Assembly: GCA_965224215.1 (NCBI GenBank)
Contig: CBDCYS010000005.1
Location: 19,461 to 83,460, forward strand
DNA: 64,000 nucleotides
From: CBDCYS01 sp965224215
Lineage (GTDB): Bacteria > Acidobacteriota > Terriglobia > Bryobacterales > UBA6623
Direction of reading: 5' to 3'
Of this stretch, positions 8,022 to 16,774 are shown piece by piece. Under the pieces are notes generated by a model that had not been told where the DNA came from, made no database searches, and saw nothing but the letters and a program-made list of their open reading frames with translations. Every line of letters starts with the position of its first letter. Position 1 is the stretch's first letter. The translations under genes were made by a program, and so were the position numbers.

Positions 8022-10832
8022 ATGCGAACTATAGCCTTTCTATCACCCGCTGAAACCTCACGGAATCTTGCGCGCTGCTCGCCGTTTTCACTGCCGGGGG
8101 CATGGCGGTTTCGGCTCCTCTCTTTTGCGCTTTTGCTGCCACTGGTTGGTCTAAATATGTTTGGTCAAGAAATCGACATCCTTTTCAAGAAATTCGTTCT
8201 CGACAATGGTCTGACCCTGATTGTCCACGAAGACCACAAGGCTCCCATCGCAGCCGTCAACGTCTGGTATCACGTTGGCTCGAAAAATGAGAAGCCAGGC
8301 AAGACCGGCTTTGCGCATCTGTTCGAGCATCTGATGTTCAACGGTTCAGAGAACTTCAACGACGACTACTTCATCCCGTTCGAAAAAGTTGGCGCGACCG
8401 ACATGAACGGCACGACCAACGTCGATCGCACCAACTATTTCCAGAACGTTCCGACGCCGGCGCTCGACCTTGCCTTGTGGATGGAGTCCGACCGCATGGG
8501 GCACCTGCAGGGAGCCATCGATCAGGCCAAGCTCGACGAGCAGCGCGGCGTCGTCCAGAACGAGAAACGCCAAGGTGAAAACGCGCCTTATGGCGTCGTC
8601 CGCCAGCTTGTGACTGAGAACACTTACCCGGCCGGGCACCCTTATTCTTGGACCACGATCGGTTCCATGGAAGACCTCGACGACGCCTCGGTTGAAGACG
8701 TGCAAGAGTGGTTCAAAACCTACTACGGAGCCGCGAACGCCGTCATTTCGGTTGCCGGCGACGTCAACCCTGAAGAAGTGAAAGCCCGTGTTGAGCATTA
8801 CTTCGGAGACATACCCGCCGGCCCTCCGGTTGCGCGGCACCGAACCTGGATCGCCAAGCGCAGCGGCTCGCATCGCCAGACCGTGGAAGACCGCGTCCCC
8901 CAAGCGCGCATCTACAAAGTGTGGAACGTTCCCGAGTGGGGGACGCCCGACGCCAGCTATCTCGACCTCGCTAGCGACGTGCTGGGGTCGGGCAAGAACT
9001 CGCGCTTCTACAAACGCCTGGTTTACGAAGACCAGATCGCCACCAATGCCTCTGGTTACCTCAGCCTCAATGAGATCGGCGGACAGTTTTGGGTTGTCGG
9101 GACGGCTCTGCCCGGAAAGGACCTCGCCGAGGTCGAAGCCGCTCTTGATGAGGAGTTGCAGCGTTTTCTCGATCAAGGACCCACCGAGGAAGAAGTCCGG
9201 CGGGTCAAGACGCAGCACGTCGCTCGATTCGTCCGGGGCGTCGAACGTATCGGCGGCTTTGGCGGTAAGTCCGACATCCTGGCGCGGAATCAAATCTACG
9301 CCGGTCGCCCCGACCACTACAAAATTGCACTGAAACGCGTGCAGGATGCGACGGCTGAGGACCTGCAGGAATCCGCCCGGCGCTGGCTCTCTGACGGTGT
9401 TTACGCTCTTGAGGTTCACCCCTACGCGACCTACACGAACAAAGAAGATGGAGCCGACCGGACCAAACTTCCCGAGGTCAAGAAACCACCGGAGCTGGTC
9501 TGGCCCGACCTGAAGAAGACAACCCTTTCCAACGGGCTGAAGGTCATCTTGGCCGAGCGTCAAGAAACCCCGGTTGTCGAGTTTGAATTGCTTTTGGATG
9601 CCGGTTTCGCCTCCGACCAATTCGCGTCCCCGGGCGTTGCAAGCTTGGCTATGTCGATGATGGACGAGGGCACGAAAACGCGCTCAGCGCTTGAGATCAG
9701 CAAAGAGCTGGCCATGCTGGGAGCGAACCTCGGTACGTCGTCTCATCTGGACAGCTCGACCGTCACGCTTTCCGCCTTGAAGCAGAACCTTGATGCGTCG
9801 CTCGACATCTTCGCCGACGTCATTCAGAACCCTGTCTTTCCTGAATCAGAGCTGGATCGGCTCCGTAAACAGCAGCTCGCCCGCATCGGGCAGGAAAAAT
9901 CCAGTCCGTTCGCGACGGCACAGCGTTTATTGCCCGGCCTGCTCTACGGGACCGGTCATGCCTACGGGAATTCGTTCACTGGCACCGGCACCGAGGAATC
10001 GGTGAAGGCCATGACTCGCGATGATTTCGAGAAGTTTCATCAGACCTGGGTGCAGCCCTCGAACGCCAGACTGATCGTGGTCGGCGCGACCACGATGGAG
10101 GAGATCAAGCCCAAGCTCGAATCACGCTTTAGCAACTGGAAAGACGGCGCCCGCCCTCCTGAGAAAAACCTGGCGCGCGTGGAGAACCCTTCCAAGAGCG
10201 TCCTTTATGTCGTCGACAAGCCGGACGCTCTGCAGTCGCTGCTGATCGGTGGGCTGATCGCTTCGCCCACCAATAGTCCTGACCGCATCAAGATCGACAC
10301 CATGAACTCGATTCTCGGCGGGACATTCACTGCACGTATCAACATGAACCTTCGCGAGGACAAGCATTGGTCCTACGGCGCGCGAAGCATGCTGCCCAAC
10401 GCTCAAGGGCAGCGGCCCTTCATGGTGTATGCGTCCGTGCAGACGGATAAGACCAAGGAGTCCATGGTTGAGTTGGACAAAGAGTTGCGCGGCATTCTCG
10501 ACGGCCGTCTGGCCACCGAAGATGAGCTGGACAAAGCCAAGAAGGGTCAGACGCTGAAGCTGCCCGGGCAGTTCGAAACGAAACGCGCGCTGCGGGATTC
10601 GATTGGCAATATCGTCACTTTCGGCCTGTCGGAAGATTACTACGCCACGCTGGCCGACAGGATCCGGGCGGTCGAATTGGCCGACGTCAGCGAGGCCGCC
10701 AAACAAATCATCCAACCCGGCAACATGGTCTGGATCGTCGTGGGAGACCGCGCCGAAATCGAAAGCGGCTTGCGAGAACTCGGCTTTGGTGAAACGCGCC
10801 TGATCGATGCCGACGGCCAGCCGGCGGAATGA
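8022..10832 (+). CDS. M16 family zinc metallopeptidase, two-domain (pitrilysin-like)
   Basis: About 936 residues with an N-terminal hydrophobic signal segment (LLSFALLLPLVGLNMFGQ), so probably periplasmic. The zinc site is the inverted motif HLFEH in TGFAHLFEHLMFNG, with the downstream Glu in the LDEQRGVVQNEKR segment. A second, inactive M16 half starts near residue 500 (KTTLSNGLKVILAERQETPV). It carries the R/Y substrate-binding region (NMNLREDKHWSYGARS) usual for the C-terminal domain. The length fits the single-chain PqqL/YmxG-like periplasmic type. The ATG at 8022 is preferred over an in-frame GTG at 8013 because AGCAGG lies 6-9 bases ahead. It is divergent from the DUF2235 gene across about 130 bp. 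Confidence 0.92.
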   Translation: MRTIAFLSPAETSRNLARCSPFSLPGAWRFRLLSFALLLPLVGLNMFGQEIDILFKKFVLDNGLTLIVHEDHKAPIAAVNVWYHVGSKNEKPGKTGFAHLFEHLMFNGSENFNDDYFIPFEKVGATDMNGTTNVDRTNYFQNVPTPALDLALWMESDRMGHLQGAIDQAKLDEQRGVVQNEKRQGENAPYGVVRQLVTENTYPAGHPYSWTTIGSMEDLDDASVEDVQEWFKTYYGAANAVISVAGDVNPEEVKARVEHYFGDIPAGPPVARHRTWIAKRSGSHRQTVEDRVPQARIYKVWNVPEWGTPDASYLDLASDVLGSGKNSRFYKRLVYEDQIATNASGYLSLNEIGGQFWVVGTALPGKDLAEVEAALDEELQRFLDQGPTEEEVRRVKTQHVARFVRGVERIGGFGGKSDILARNQIYAGRPDHYKIALKRVQDATAEDLQESARRWLSDGVYALEVHPYATYTNKEDGADRTKLPEVKKPPELVWPDLKKTTLSNGLKVILAERQETPVVEFELLLDAGFASDQFASPGVASLAMSMMDEGTKTRSALEISKELAMLGANLGTSSHLDSSTVTLSALKQNLDASLDIFADVIQNPVFPESELDRLRKQQLARIGQEKSSPFATAQRLLPGLLYGTGHAYGNSFTGTGTEESVKAMTRDDFEKFHQTWVQPSNARLIVVGATTMEEIKPKLESRFSNWKDGARPPEKNLARVENPSKSVLYVVDKPDALQSLLIGGLIASPTNSPDRIKIDTMNSILGGTFTARINMNLREDKHWSYGARSMLPNAQGQRPFMVYASVQTDKTKESMVELDKELRGILDGRLATEDELDKAKKGQTLKLPGQFETKRALRDSIGNIVTFGLSEDYYATLADRIRAVELADVSEAAKQIIQPGNMVWIVVGDRAEIESGLRELGFGETRLIDADGQPAE

Positions 10833-10924
10833 TCGGGCGGGTAGCTCTTGTGTGACGTCGCCGGACGTCGCACTAAACCCGACCTGCACGGCTGAAGCAC
10901 GCTACGGATAAAACCAAGCCTTAG

Positions 10925-11114
10925 CCTGCATTTCTCAGCACGTGGCGAGACGAAATGCGTGAGAGGCGGTCAGTACGAGGCGCGCGCCGCTTGACGACCC
11001 CCCACTTGATCAACGAGGCGTACTCGGACAGTACCTTGAGCACGGCGAGCAAGCGCAACGAAGTAATGGCGGGCCTCTTGCGTGCTTCGGCCGTCAGGTG
11101 GTGAGAAATGCAGG
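10925..11114. mobile_element. 190-bp MITE-like element with IS1380-type ends and TTAG duplication
   Basis: The two ends are inverted repeats starting CCTGCATTTCTCAGCACGTG (left) and CCTGCATTTCTCACCACCTG (complement of right), 20 of 23 bases matching. Both ends are flanked by TTAG (10921-10924 and 11115-11118). The CCT start and 4-bp duplication fit the IS1380 family. The interior has no credible gene; a minus frame across it has no recognisable motif. The ends differ from those of the 1800-bp IS1380 and of the element at 53630, so its helper is not in this window. Confidence 0.7.
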
Positions 11115-11166
11115 TTAGGCTCAGCTCACCCTTAAGGAAGCCCCTTATGGGCAAGGATTTCTAGAA

Positions 11167-11583
11167 ATGGATTGGCAATTCCTAGTCGGCGTCTCTGGTG
11201 GGATCGGAGCATGGTGTTGGACGGCTTTTGTGTGGCTCAAATCGCAATCACAGCAGCGAGCCCAGGATGAGTATAACCGCGAGGAGAAGTTATACCGTGA
11301 ACTCTTGACCTCCCTATCCGCCTTTTACGCAGGCGGGACTTCGGCTGGCGCCGCACAGTTCTTGGAGCAAACGCGCTTGGCATGGCTGTATGCACCAGAC
11401 GATGTGATCAACAACCTGTATGCTTTCCTGAACACGCAAAAACCTGACGTTCCAAAGCCACAGAAGGATTTGGAAGGCCGGCGGACCATGGCAAGTTTGG
11501 TTGCCGCGATCCGCGCCGACTTGTTCGACACGGTCAAGAAGACCACTCAACTCTCTGCTTCCGATTTCCAGCATATAGGGTGA
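11167..11583 (+). CDS. Small hypothetical protein with N-terminal membrane segment
   Basis: A 138-residue protein that I do not recognise. Residues about 5-24 (FLVGVSGGIGAWCWTAFVWL) form a single membrane helix. A charged helical region (QQRAQDEYNREEKLYRELL) and a soluble domain follow. The ATG at 11167 has GGAT and AAGGAT-type sequence close upstream, and there is no good alternative start. Composition and codon use look like real coding sequence. It sits alone, 50 bp after the MITE-like element, with no clear partner. Confidence 0.6.
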   Translation: MDWQFLVGVSGGIGAWCWTAFVWLKSQSQQRAQDEYNREEKLYRELLTSLSAFYAGGTSAGAAQFLEQTRLAWLYAPDDVINNLYAFLNTQKPDVPKPQKDLEGRRTMASLVAAIRADLFDTVKKTTQLSASDFQHIG

Positions 11584-11748
11584 ATCCCCCAGGTCGCCCG
11601 CTCAAAATGAGACAACGGCTCTTTTCATAGGCCGGGGACACCCTCTTGCTAGCCACGGGTGCGCGAAATGGATGTGGGCGACTCCACCGTAGCCCCCGAC
11701 CCCGCCAGTCGGAGCCACGCCCGGCGGCCCCCTATCTCCCCCAAAACC

Positions 11749-12075
11749 CCAACTTCGAGCCACGGATTTCTGAGAGCACTAATCCCATTGTTATCAACAA
11801 ATGCGCCCGCTTGAGACTTGACAAACACGAATGCTCCGCTATGCTGAGAACGGCGAACGGATCGGCCAGCAGGTGATCGATCACAGCGCGGTTGACAAAC
11901 GCCCGTTCACGAAAGGAATGAAAAAGGTGAGTTGGTTCCTGAAGGGGCAAAAAACGCGATATCATGAAAATATCTGCAAAATCCTGCAATCGAGGTTGTT
12001 AGTTCACTGAAATCAAAGAACTTACGGATTTCTTTGAATCATCCGCCAAGGCGCCCAGGGTCAACAGTTAACGTA
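11749..12075 (+). repeat. Unrecognised dispersed element, copy I (inverted partner at 34445-34784)
   Basis: About 330 bp, colinear with the complement of 34445-34784. A 30-bp block around 11772-11801 is identical in both. Further conserved blocks are a 17-bp near-match ending in AAAAAACGC, TGCAATCGAG, and TTCACTGAAAT followed by AAAGAACTTACG. Both copies carry the palindrome TTGTTATCAACAA followed by a promoter-like TTGACA-N16-TATGCT/G. A 59-codon frame starts at the ATG at 11831 (MLRYAENGERIGQQVIDHSA..). The second copy has a related but frameshifted version. Differences fall on all codon positions, so either a decayed small gene or an RNA/regulatory element is possible. Confidence 0.7.
11788..11845 (+). 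promoter_or_regulatory. Palindrome plus sigma70-like promoter in repeat copy I
   Basis: TTGTTATCAACAA (11788-11800) is a 5+5 dyad around ATC. Eighteen bases later come TTGACA (11818-11823) and TATGCT (11840-11845) with a 16-bp spacer. The same arrangement and spacing are present in the second copy. Conservation between diverged copies supports function; promoter strength is inference. Confidence 0.55.
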
Positions 12076-12243
12076 TATAGTCTTCGCGAAAGACACGAAA
12101 TTTGCCGAGAAAGAGGGTCGACAGCCCCGGTCTTCGCCCAGGCAGCAACCGCTACCGCAATAACTCCAAGGATGCCCGCACGTTTATGTCGCTCACCCTG
12201 CGACTCATGCACAGATCCAAGTGGTTTAAACTGAGAGCTAGTC

Positions 12244-14727
12244 ATGGCCCGAATTGCACTCCTCGCCCTTCTGATCCCCCTGTTTCTTCAGGCCAACGAA
12301 CTTTCCGACAAGGCCGTCACCGTCCTGAAAGAAAACTGCTATGTCTGCCACGGGGCGGCCATGCAACTGTCGAAGCTCGACTTGCGCACCAGGGATTCAA
12401 TCCTTCGCGGGGGCGAACGCGGCGCTGCCGTCATCCCCAACTACCCCGAGCAGAGCCTGCTTTACAATTTCGCCATCCACAAACGAAACCCGACGATGCC
12501 GCCCGGCAAGAAGCTTCCCGAGGCAGACCTCGAAGTGCTGCGGCGGTGGATTGCCGCAGGCGCGATTCTTGAAAACACGACACCCGCAGAGATGGACAAG
12601 AAGGCCGCGCTGGCGAAGATGGAAGAGCGGCCCATCACCGCCGAGGAGAGGAAGTTCTGGTCATTCCAGCAGCCGGTGCGGCATCCGCTGCCGAAGGTCA
12701 AAAACGACTCCTGGGTGCGAAATCCGGTCGACGCGTTCCTGCTCGCAGCGATGGAAGAGAAGGGCCTAAAACCTTCCCCCGAAGCCGGCAAGCGCACACT
12801 GGTCCGGCGAGCCTACCTCGACCTGATCGGTCTGCCTCCAACCCGCGAACAAGTACAGGGCTTTCTCGATAACGATTCCCCCAAGGCTTGGGAGCGCCTG
12901 GTGGATGAGCTGCTAGCGTCGCCTCACTACGGTGAGCGCTGGGCCCGGCACTGGCTCGACTTGGTACGTTTCGCCGACTCCGGCGGGTTCGAGCGTGATT
13001 TTGACTGGCCGAGCATGTGGCGCTACCGCGACTATGTCGTCGACTCACTGAACACGGACAAGCCTTATGACCAGTTCGTCCGCGAACAGATCGCCGGCGA
13101 CGAGATCGCTCCCGATTCCGCGGAAGCCCAGATCGCCACGGCCTTTCTGCGTCTCGGCCCCGACAACAACAACAAGGACGAGCGCACCCGCATGGATGAG
13201 CTGGATGACATCCTGGCCACCACCGGGCTCACCTTCCTTGGCATGACCGTGCAGTGCGCCCGCTGCCACAATCACAAGTTCGACCCAATACCTCAGAAGG
13301 ACTATTACCGCATGCAGGCGGTTTTCTTCTCGACCAAACTCACCGACCACCCGCTCGTTGGCGCGGAAGAAGTAGAGCGCGTCGAAACGGAAAACAAGCG
13401 AATCGACGATCTCCAGAAACCGCTCAAGGAACAAAGCAAGGCTCTTCTGCAGCCTCATCGCGACCAGCTGTTCAAGGAGTACCTCGCGGAGCTGCCCGAC
13501 TATATGCAAGCGGCCTGGAATACTTCCGAGGCCGAGCGCACTGACGGCCAGCGGCTCAACGCCCGCCAGCTCAAGGCCGCCTTTGACAAAGATTACAGGG
13601 ACGACAAAACGGTTCTGCCGCGCGCGACAGACGCCGAGCGGCAACAGCACGAGAAGCTGCGCCTCGAGATCGAGCAACTCGATAAGAGCCGGCCGGAACC
13701 TTTTCCGACGGCCATGACCATTACCGAAGACGGCCGTGACGCTCTGCCGTCCTACTTCCTGCATCGCGGAAGTCCGGACAATAAGGGCTCGCTGATGGCT
13801 CCAGGCGTGCTGACTGTCGCGAGTCGCAGCGACCCTGATTTCCCGCCGGCCCCCGAGCAATCGTCCACGAGCGGGAGGCGTAAGGCGTTTGCTGACTGGG
13901 TCGCTTCTCCGGAAAATCCGCTGCCGGCCCGGGTGCTCGTCAACCGCCTTTGGCAGCATCACTTCGGCGAGGGGATCGTGCGCTCTCCCAGCAACTTTGG
14001 CGCAACGGGCCAAGCGCCCACGCATCCTGAACTGCTCGATTGGCTGGCTGTCGAGTTCATCGAAAAGGGCTGGAGCATCAAGGCGATTCACAGGCTTATG
14101 ATGACCTCGAGCGCCTATCGTATGGCTAGCACCGACATCGACGACAATCACAAGGTGGATCCAGGCAACTATTTCGTGTGGCGAATGCCGCGGCAGCGCT
14201 TGGAAGCCGAAGCCATGCGCGATTCGATTCTGGCGGTAGCCGGGACAATCGACCGCACCCACGGCGGGCCGGCCGTGTTCCCCTATATCAACCCCGATTT
14301 GTTTCAGTCGAGCACCAGCCGCACCTGGCCGGGGCAGCCTGATCGCGATCCCTCTACTTGGCGGCGCAGCATTTATGTGTTCTCCAAACGCAGCATCCGC
14401 TATCCGATGTTTGAAGCCTTCGATCAGCCCGACATGATCTCGTCGTGTGACCGGCGCAACCGTTCGACCGTTGCTCCGCAAGCGCTGCTGCTGATGAACA
14501 ACGCCTTTATTAATATGCAGGCGAAGTTCTTCGCCCAACGTGTGCAAATGGAAACCGGAACGGAACCGGAGGCGCAGGTCGAGCGCGCCTTTGAACTGGC
14601 GCTGGCGCGCCCGCCGAACGACTACGAACGCGAGAAAGCCCTAAAGTTCGTCACCTCGGATCCGCACGGTTTAGTGGATCTCTGCCAAACACTTTTTAAC
14701 TTGAACGAGTTCGCATACCTGCAATGA
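12244..14727 (+). CDS. PSD1 family secreted protein: cytochrome-c-like, DUF1549, DUF1553
   Basis: An 827-residue protein with signal peptide MARIALLALLIPLFLQANEL. A planctomycete-type cytochrome C (PSC) haem motif CYVCHG lies at residues about 33-38, with its distal Met probably in NPTMPPGKKLPEADLEVLRR. Then comes DUF1549 (NPVDAFLLAAMEEKGLKPSP, ..YLDLIGLPPTREQVQ.., HWLDLVRFADSGGF). A second haem-like CARCHNHKFDPI motif is followed by DUF1553 (ENPLPARVLVNRLWQHHFGE to RRNRSTVAPQALLLMNN). The family is always paired with DUF1501 proteins, as here: the stop overlaps the next ATG by 4 bases (ATGA). The biochemical role is unknown. A c-type-cytochrome-linked polymer-degradation or surface role has been suggested for the family. 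Confidence 0.92.
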   Translation: MARIALLALLIPLFLQANELSDKAVTVLKENCYVCHGAAMQLSKLDLRTRDSILRGGERGAAVIPNYPEQSLLYNFAIHKRNPTMPPGKKLPEADLEVLRRWIAAGAILENTTPAEMDKKAALAKMEERPITAEERKFWSFQQPVRHPLPKVKNDSWVRNPVDAFLLAAMEEKGLKPSPEAGKRTLVRRAYLDLIGLPPTREQVQGFLDNDSPKAWERLVDELLASPHYGERWARHWLDLVRFADSGGFERDFDWPSMWRYRDYVVDSLNTDKPYDQFVREQIAGDEIAPDSAEAQIATAFLRLGPDNNNKDERTRMDELDDILATTGLTFLGMTVQCARCHNHKFDPIPQKDYYRMQAVFFSTKLTDHPLVGAEEVERVETENKRIDDLQKPLKEQSKALLQPHRDQLFKEYLAELPDYMQAAWNTSEAERTDGQRLNARQLKAAFDKDYRDDKTVLPRATDAERQQHEKLRLEIEQLDKSRPEPFPTAMTITEDGRDALPSYFLHRGSPDNKGSLMAPGVLTVASRSDPDFPPAPEQSSTSGRRKAFADWVASPENPLPARVLVNRLWQHHFGEGIVRSPSNFGATGQAPTHPELLDWLAVEFIEKGWSIKAIHRLMMTSSAYRMASTDIDDNHKVDPGNYFVWRMPRQRLEAEAMRDSILAVAGTIDRTHGGPAVFPYINPDLFQSSTSRTWPGQPDRDPSTWRRSIYVFSKRSIRYPMFEAFDQPDMISSCDRRNRSTVAPQALLLMNNAFINMQAKFFAQRVQMETGTEPEAQVERAFELALARPPNDYEREKALKFVTSDPHGLVDLCQTLFNLNEFAYLQ

Positions 14728-16136
14728 AAAAGCACTTCTATTCCCGGCGAGAACTTCTTGGAAGATTGGGAGGTGGCATCGCGAGTGTCGCCCTGACCGA
14801 CATGCTTGCGCGTCAGGACTTGCTTGCCGCGCCGCGTTCGTTGCTCTCTCCTCGGGCTCCGCATTTTGACGGCAAGGCGAAATCCGTCATCTCTATTTTT
14901 TGCTACGGCGGCGCCAGCCACGTCGACACGTTCGATCCCAAGCCCGAATTGATGAAAAGGCAGGGCCAGGCGATGACTGGAGTGGGCGACGTAGTGGTTT
15001 CCCAGGGAAACCCGGGCGGGTTGATGCCTTCACCCTGGTCGTTCAAGAAGTACGGCCAGTCGGGCATCGAAGTCTCCGAGCTGTTTCCTCATGTGGCCGA
15101 GCACGTCGATGACCTAGCGGTGTTGCGGTCGATGCACAGCATTAGTAACGACCATGGCCCGGCTCTCTACCAGATGAACACGGGCACGGTTTTAGCGGGC
15201 CATCCTAGCGTCGGAAGCTGGTTGACGTATGGGCTGGGCACGGAGAATGAAAACCTGCCCGGATTCGTCGTCTTTACCGACTACCGCGGTGGTCCGATCG
15301 GCGGAGCCCCCAACTGGGGCAACGGCTATATGCCGGCCGCTTACCAAGGCACCCAGTTCCGCTCGGTCGGTGACGCGATCGTTGACCTCCGCCCTCCGAA
15401 GGACGTATCGGACGAGCGGCAACGCCGCTGGCTTGATCTGCTCGGCGACCTCAACCGCAAGCATCTTGAACAGAATCCCGCCGACACGGATCTCTCGGCG
15501 CGCATCGCGTCCTATGAGCTGGCTTATCGTATGCAGTCCCACGCCAGCGATGCGATCGACGTCAGCAAGGAATCCAAGGCCACTCGCAACATGTATGGGC
15601 TGGACGAGAAAATCACCAGCTATTTCGGGCGCCAAGCCCTGATGGCGCGCCGCCTCGTGGAGCGGGGCGTGCGGTTCGTGCAGCTTTACTCTGGCGGCGG
15701 AAACTTTGAGCCGAGCTGGGACGCGCATTTCAAGCTAAGGACCAATCACGGCACGCACTGTAAAGAGACCGACCAGCCGATCGCCGGGCTCATCAAGGAC
15801 CTCAAGAGCCGCGGCATGTTTGAGTCCACGCTCATCATCTGGCACGGCGAGTTCGGCCGCATGCCTATCTCCCAGCTAGCCGACGGCCGCGACCACAATC
15901 AATACGGCTTCACTGTGTGGATGGCGGGCGGTGGCATCAAGGGTGGGACGGTCGTCGGCGCTACAGACGATTTCGGCTACAAGGCCGTGGAAGACCGCAA
16001 GTCCATTTATGACCTGCATGCCACAATTCTGCACCTGCTCGGGCTCAACCACGAAAAACTCACCTATCCTCACAACGGGCGCGACATGCGTCTGACCGAC
16101 GTGCATGGTAATGTGATCCACGACGTCGTGGCGTAG
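14724..16136 (+). CDS. DUF1501 Tat-exported sulfatase-like protein
   Basis: A 470-residue DUF1501 protein. The N-terminus MKKHFYSRRELLGRLGGG is a twin-arginine signal. DUF1501 belongs to the alkaline phosphatase/sulfatase fold. Conserved blocks visible are SVISIFCYGGASHVDTFDPK, PHVAEHVDDLAVLRSMHS, RLVERGVRFVQLYSGG, ..IIWHGEFGRMP.. and DGRDHNQYGFTVWMAGGG, with Asp/His residues of a likely metal site. Translationally coupled to the PSD1 gene by the ATGA overlap, so the two probably form one exported complex. Confidence 0.92.
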   Translation: MKKHFYSRRELLGRLGGGIASVALTDMLARQDLLAAPRSLLSPRAPHFDGKAKSVISIFCYGGASHVDTFDPKPELMKRQGQAMTGVGDVVVSQGNPGGLMPSPWSFKKYGQSGIEVSELFPHVAEHVDDLAVLRSMHSISNDHGPALYQMNTGTVLAGHPSVGSWLTYGLGTENENLPGFVVFTDYRGGPIGGAPNWGNGYMPAAYQGTQFRSVGDAIVDLRPPKDVSDERQRRWLDLLGDLNRKHLEQNPADTDLSARIASYELAYRMQSHASDAIDVSKESKATRNMYGLDEKITSYFGRQALMARRLVERGVRFVQLYSGGGNFEPSWDAHFKLRTNHGTHCKETDQPIAGLIKDLKSRGMFESTLIIWHGEFGRMPISQLADGRDHNQYGFTVWMAGGGIKGGTVVGATDDFGYKAVEDRKSIYDLHATILHLLGLNHEKLTYPHNGRDMRLTDVHGNVIHDVVA

Positions 16137-16345
16137 CGCCTGCATTACTAAATCGTTGCCGACCGGGGCAGGAAGCTCAGGTGACCGGACAGAGGAGTGG
16201 ACGGAAGTCCACGCTCCGGGCGTAGCACGCAACCCCTCGACGCCGACCGGAGAGAGCGGCGCATCGCAGACAACGATGCCCGCCCCACTTCAGAATGGCC
16301 AAACCCATAGGCGCGGCCGATGCATGACCGACTAAGATTGAAAGC

Positions 16346-16648
16346 ATGCCTACCCCGACCAAACTCACCGATTCGGAAATCCAGTCCGCCCTCGCCGCGC
16401 TTCCGGGCTGGACTCTCGCCGAAGGCAAGCTGCATCGAGAGTACCGCTTTGCTGACTTCATCCACGCTTTTGGATTCATGGCCACGGCAGCCGTCGCGAT
16501 AGAAGCCTACGGCCATCATCCCGAGTGGTTCAACGTCTATAACCAAGTGAGAATTGACCTCACCACCCACGACGCGGGCGGCATTACGACCAGTGACACG
16601 GAAATGGCCGGCAAGCTTGAGGCGATCGCGCGGAAGCTGCAATCGTGA
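16346..16648 (+). CDS. phhB: Pterin-4a-carbinolamine dehydratase
   Basis: A 100-residue protein of normal family length. The signature is [E/D]..GHHPEW.NVYN.V...L.THDAGG.T..D, seen as YGHHPEWFNVYNQVRIDLTT followed by HDAGGITTSDTEMA. The His residues of the HHPEW loop are the catalytic ones in the family. The enzyme dehydrates 4a-hydroxytetrahydrobiopterin, recycling the pterin of aromatic amino-acid hydroxylases, or serves a related pterin/folate task. No phenylalanine hydroxylase is in the window. It is cytosolic and probably a single gene ahead of pyk. Confidence 0.93.
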   Translation: MPTPTKLTDSEIQSALAALPGWTLAEGKLHREYRFADFIHAFGFMATAAVAIEAYGHHPEWFNVYNQVRIDLTTHDAGGITTSDTEMAGKLEAIARKLQS

Positions 16649-16774
16649 CCCGACTGATTGCTTGCCGAATTCTTGCCGATCGTGTAAGCGTGGGGGATGA
16701 TCACCAATAGTGATTCTTCCTCCCGTTCGCTACGCTCCCCCGCTCCTAGGTTTGTTGCTCTACTGGCCGGCACC

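Noticed and set aside
8346..9620. 424-codon minus-strand frame
   Set aside because: Antisense of the M16 peptidase, a GC-rich shadow frame.
10921..11154. 77-codon minus frame over the MITE-like element
   Set aside because: It spans the inverted-repeat element and its duplication; no motif and no RBS.
13045..14547. 500-codon minus-strand frame
   Set aside because: Antisense of the PSD1 gene, with no RBS and no motifs.
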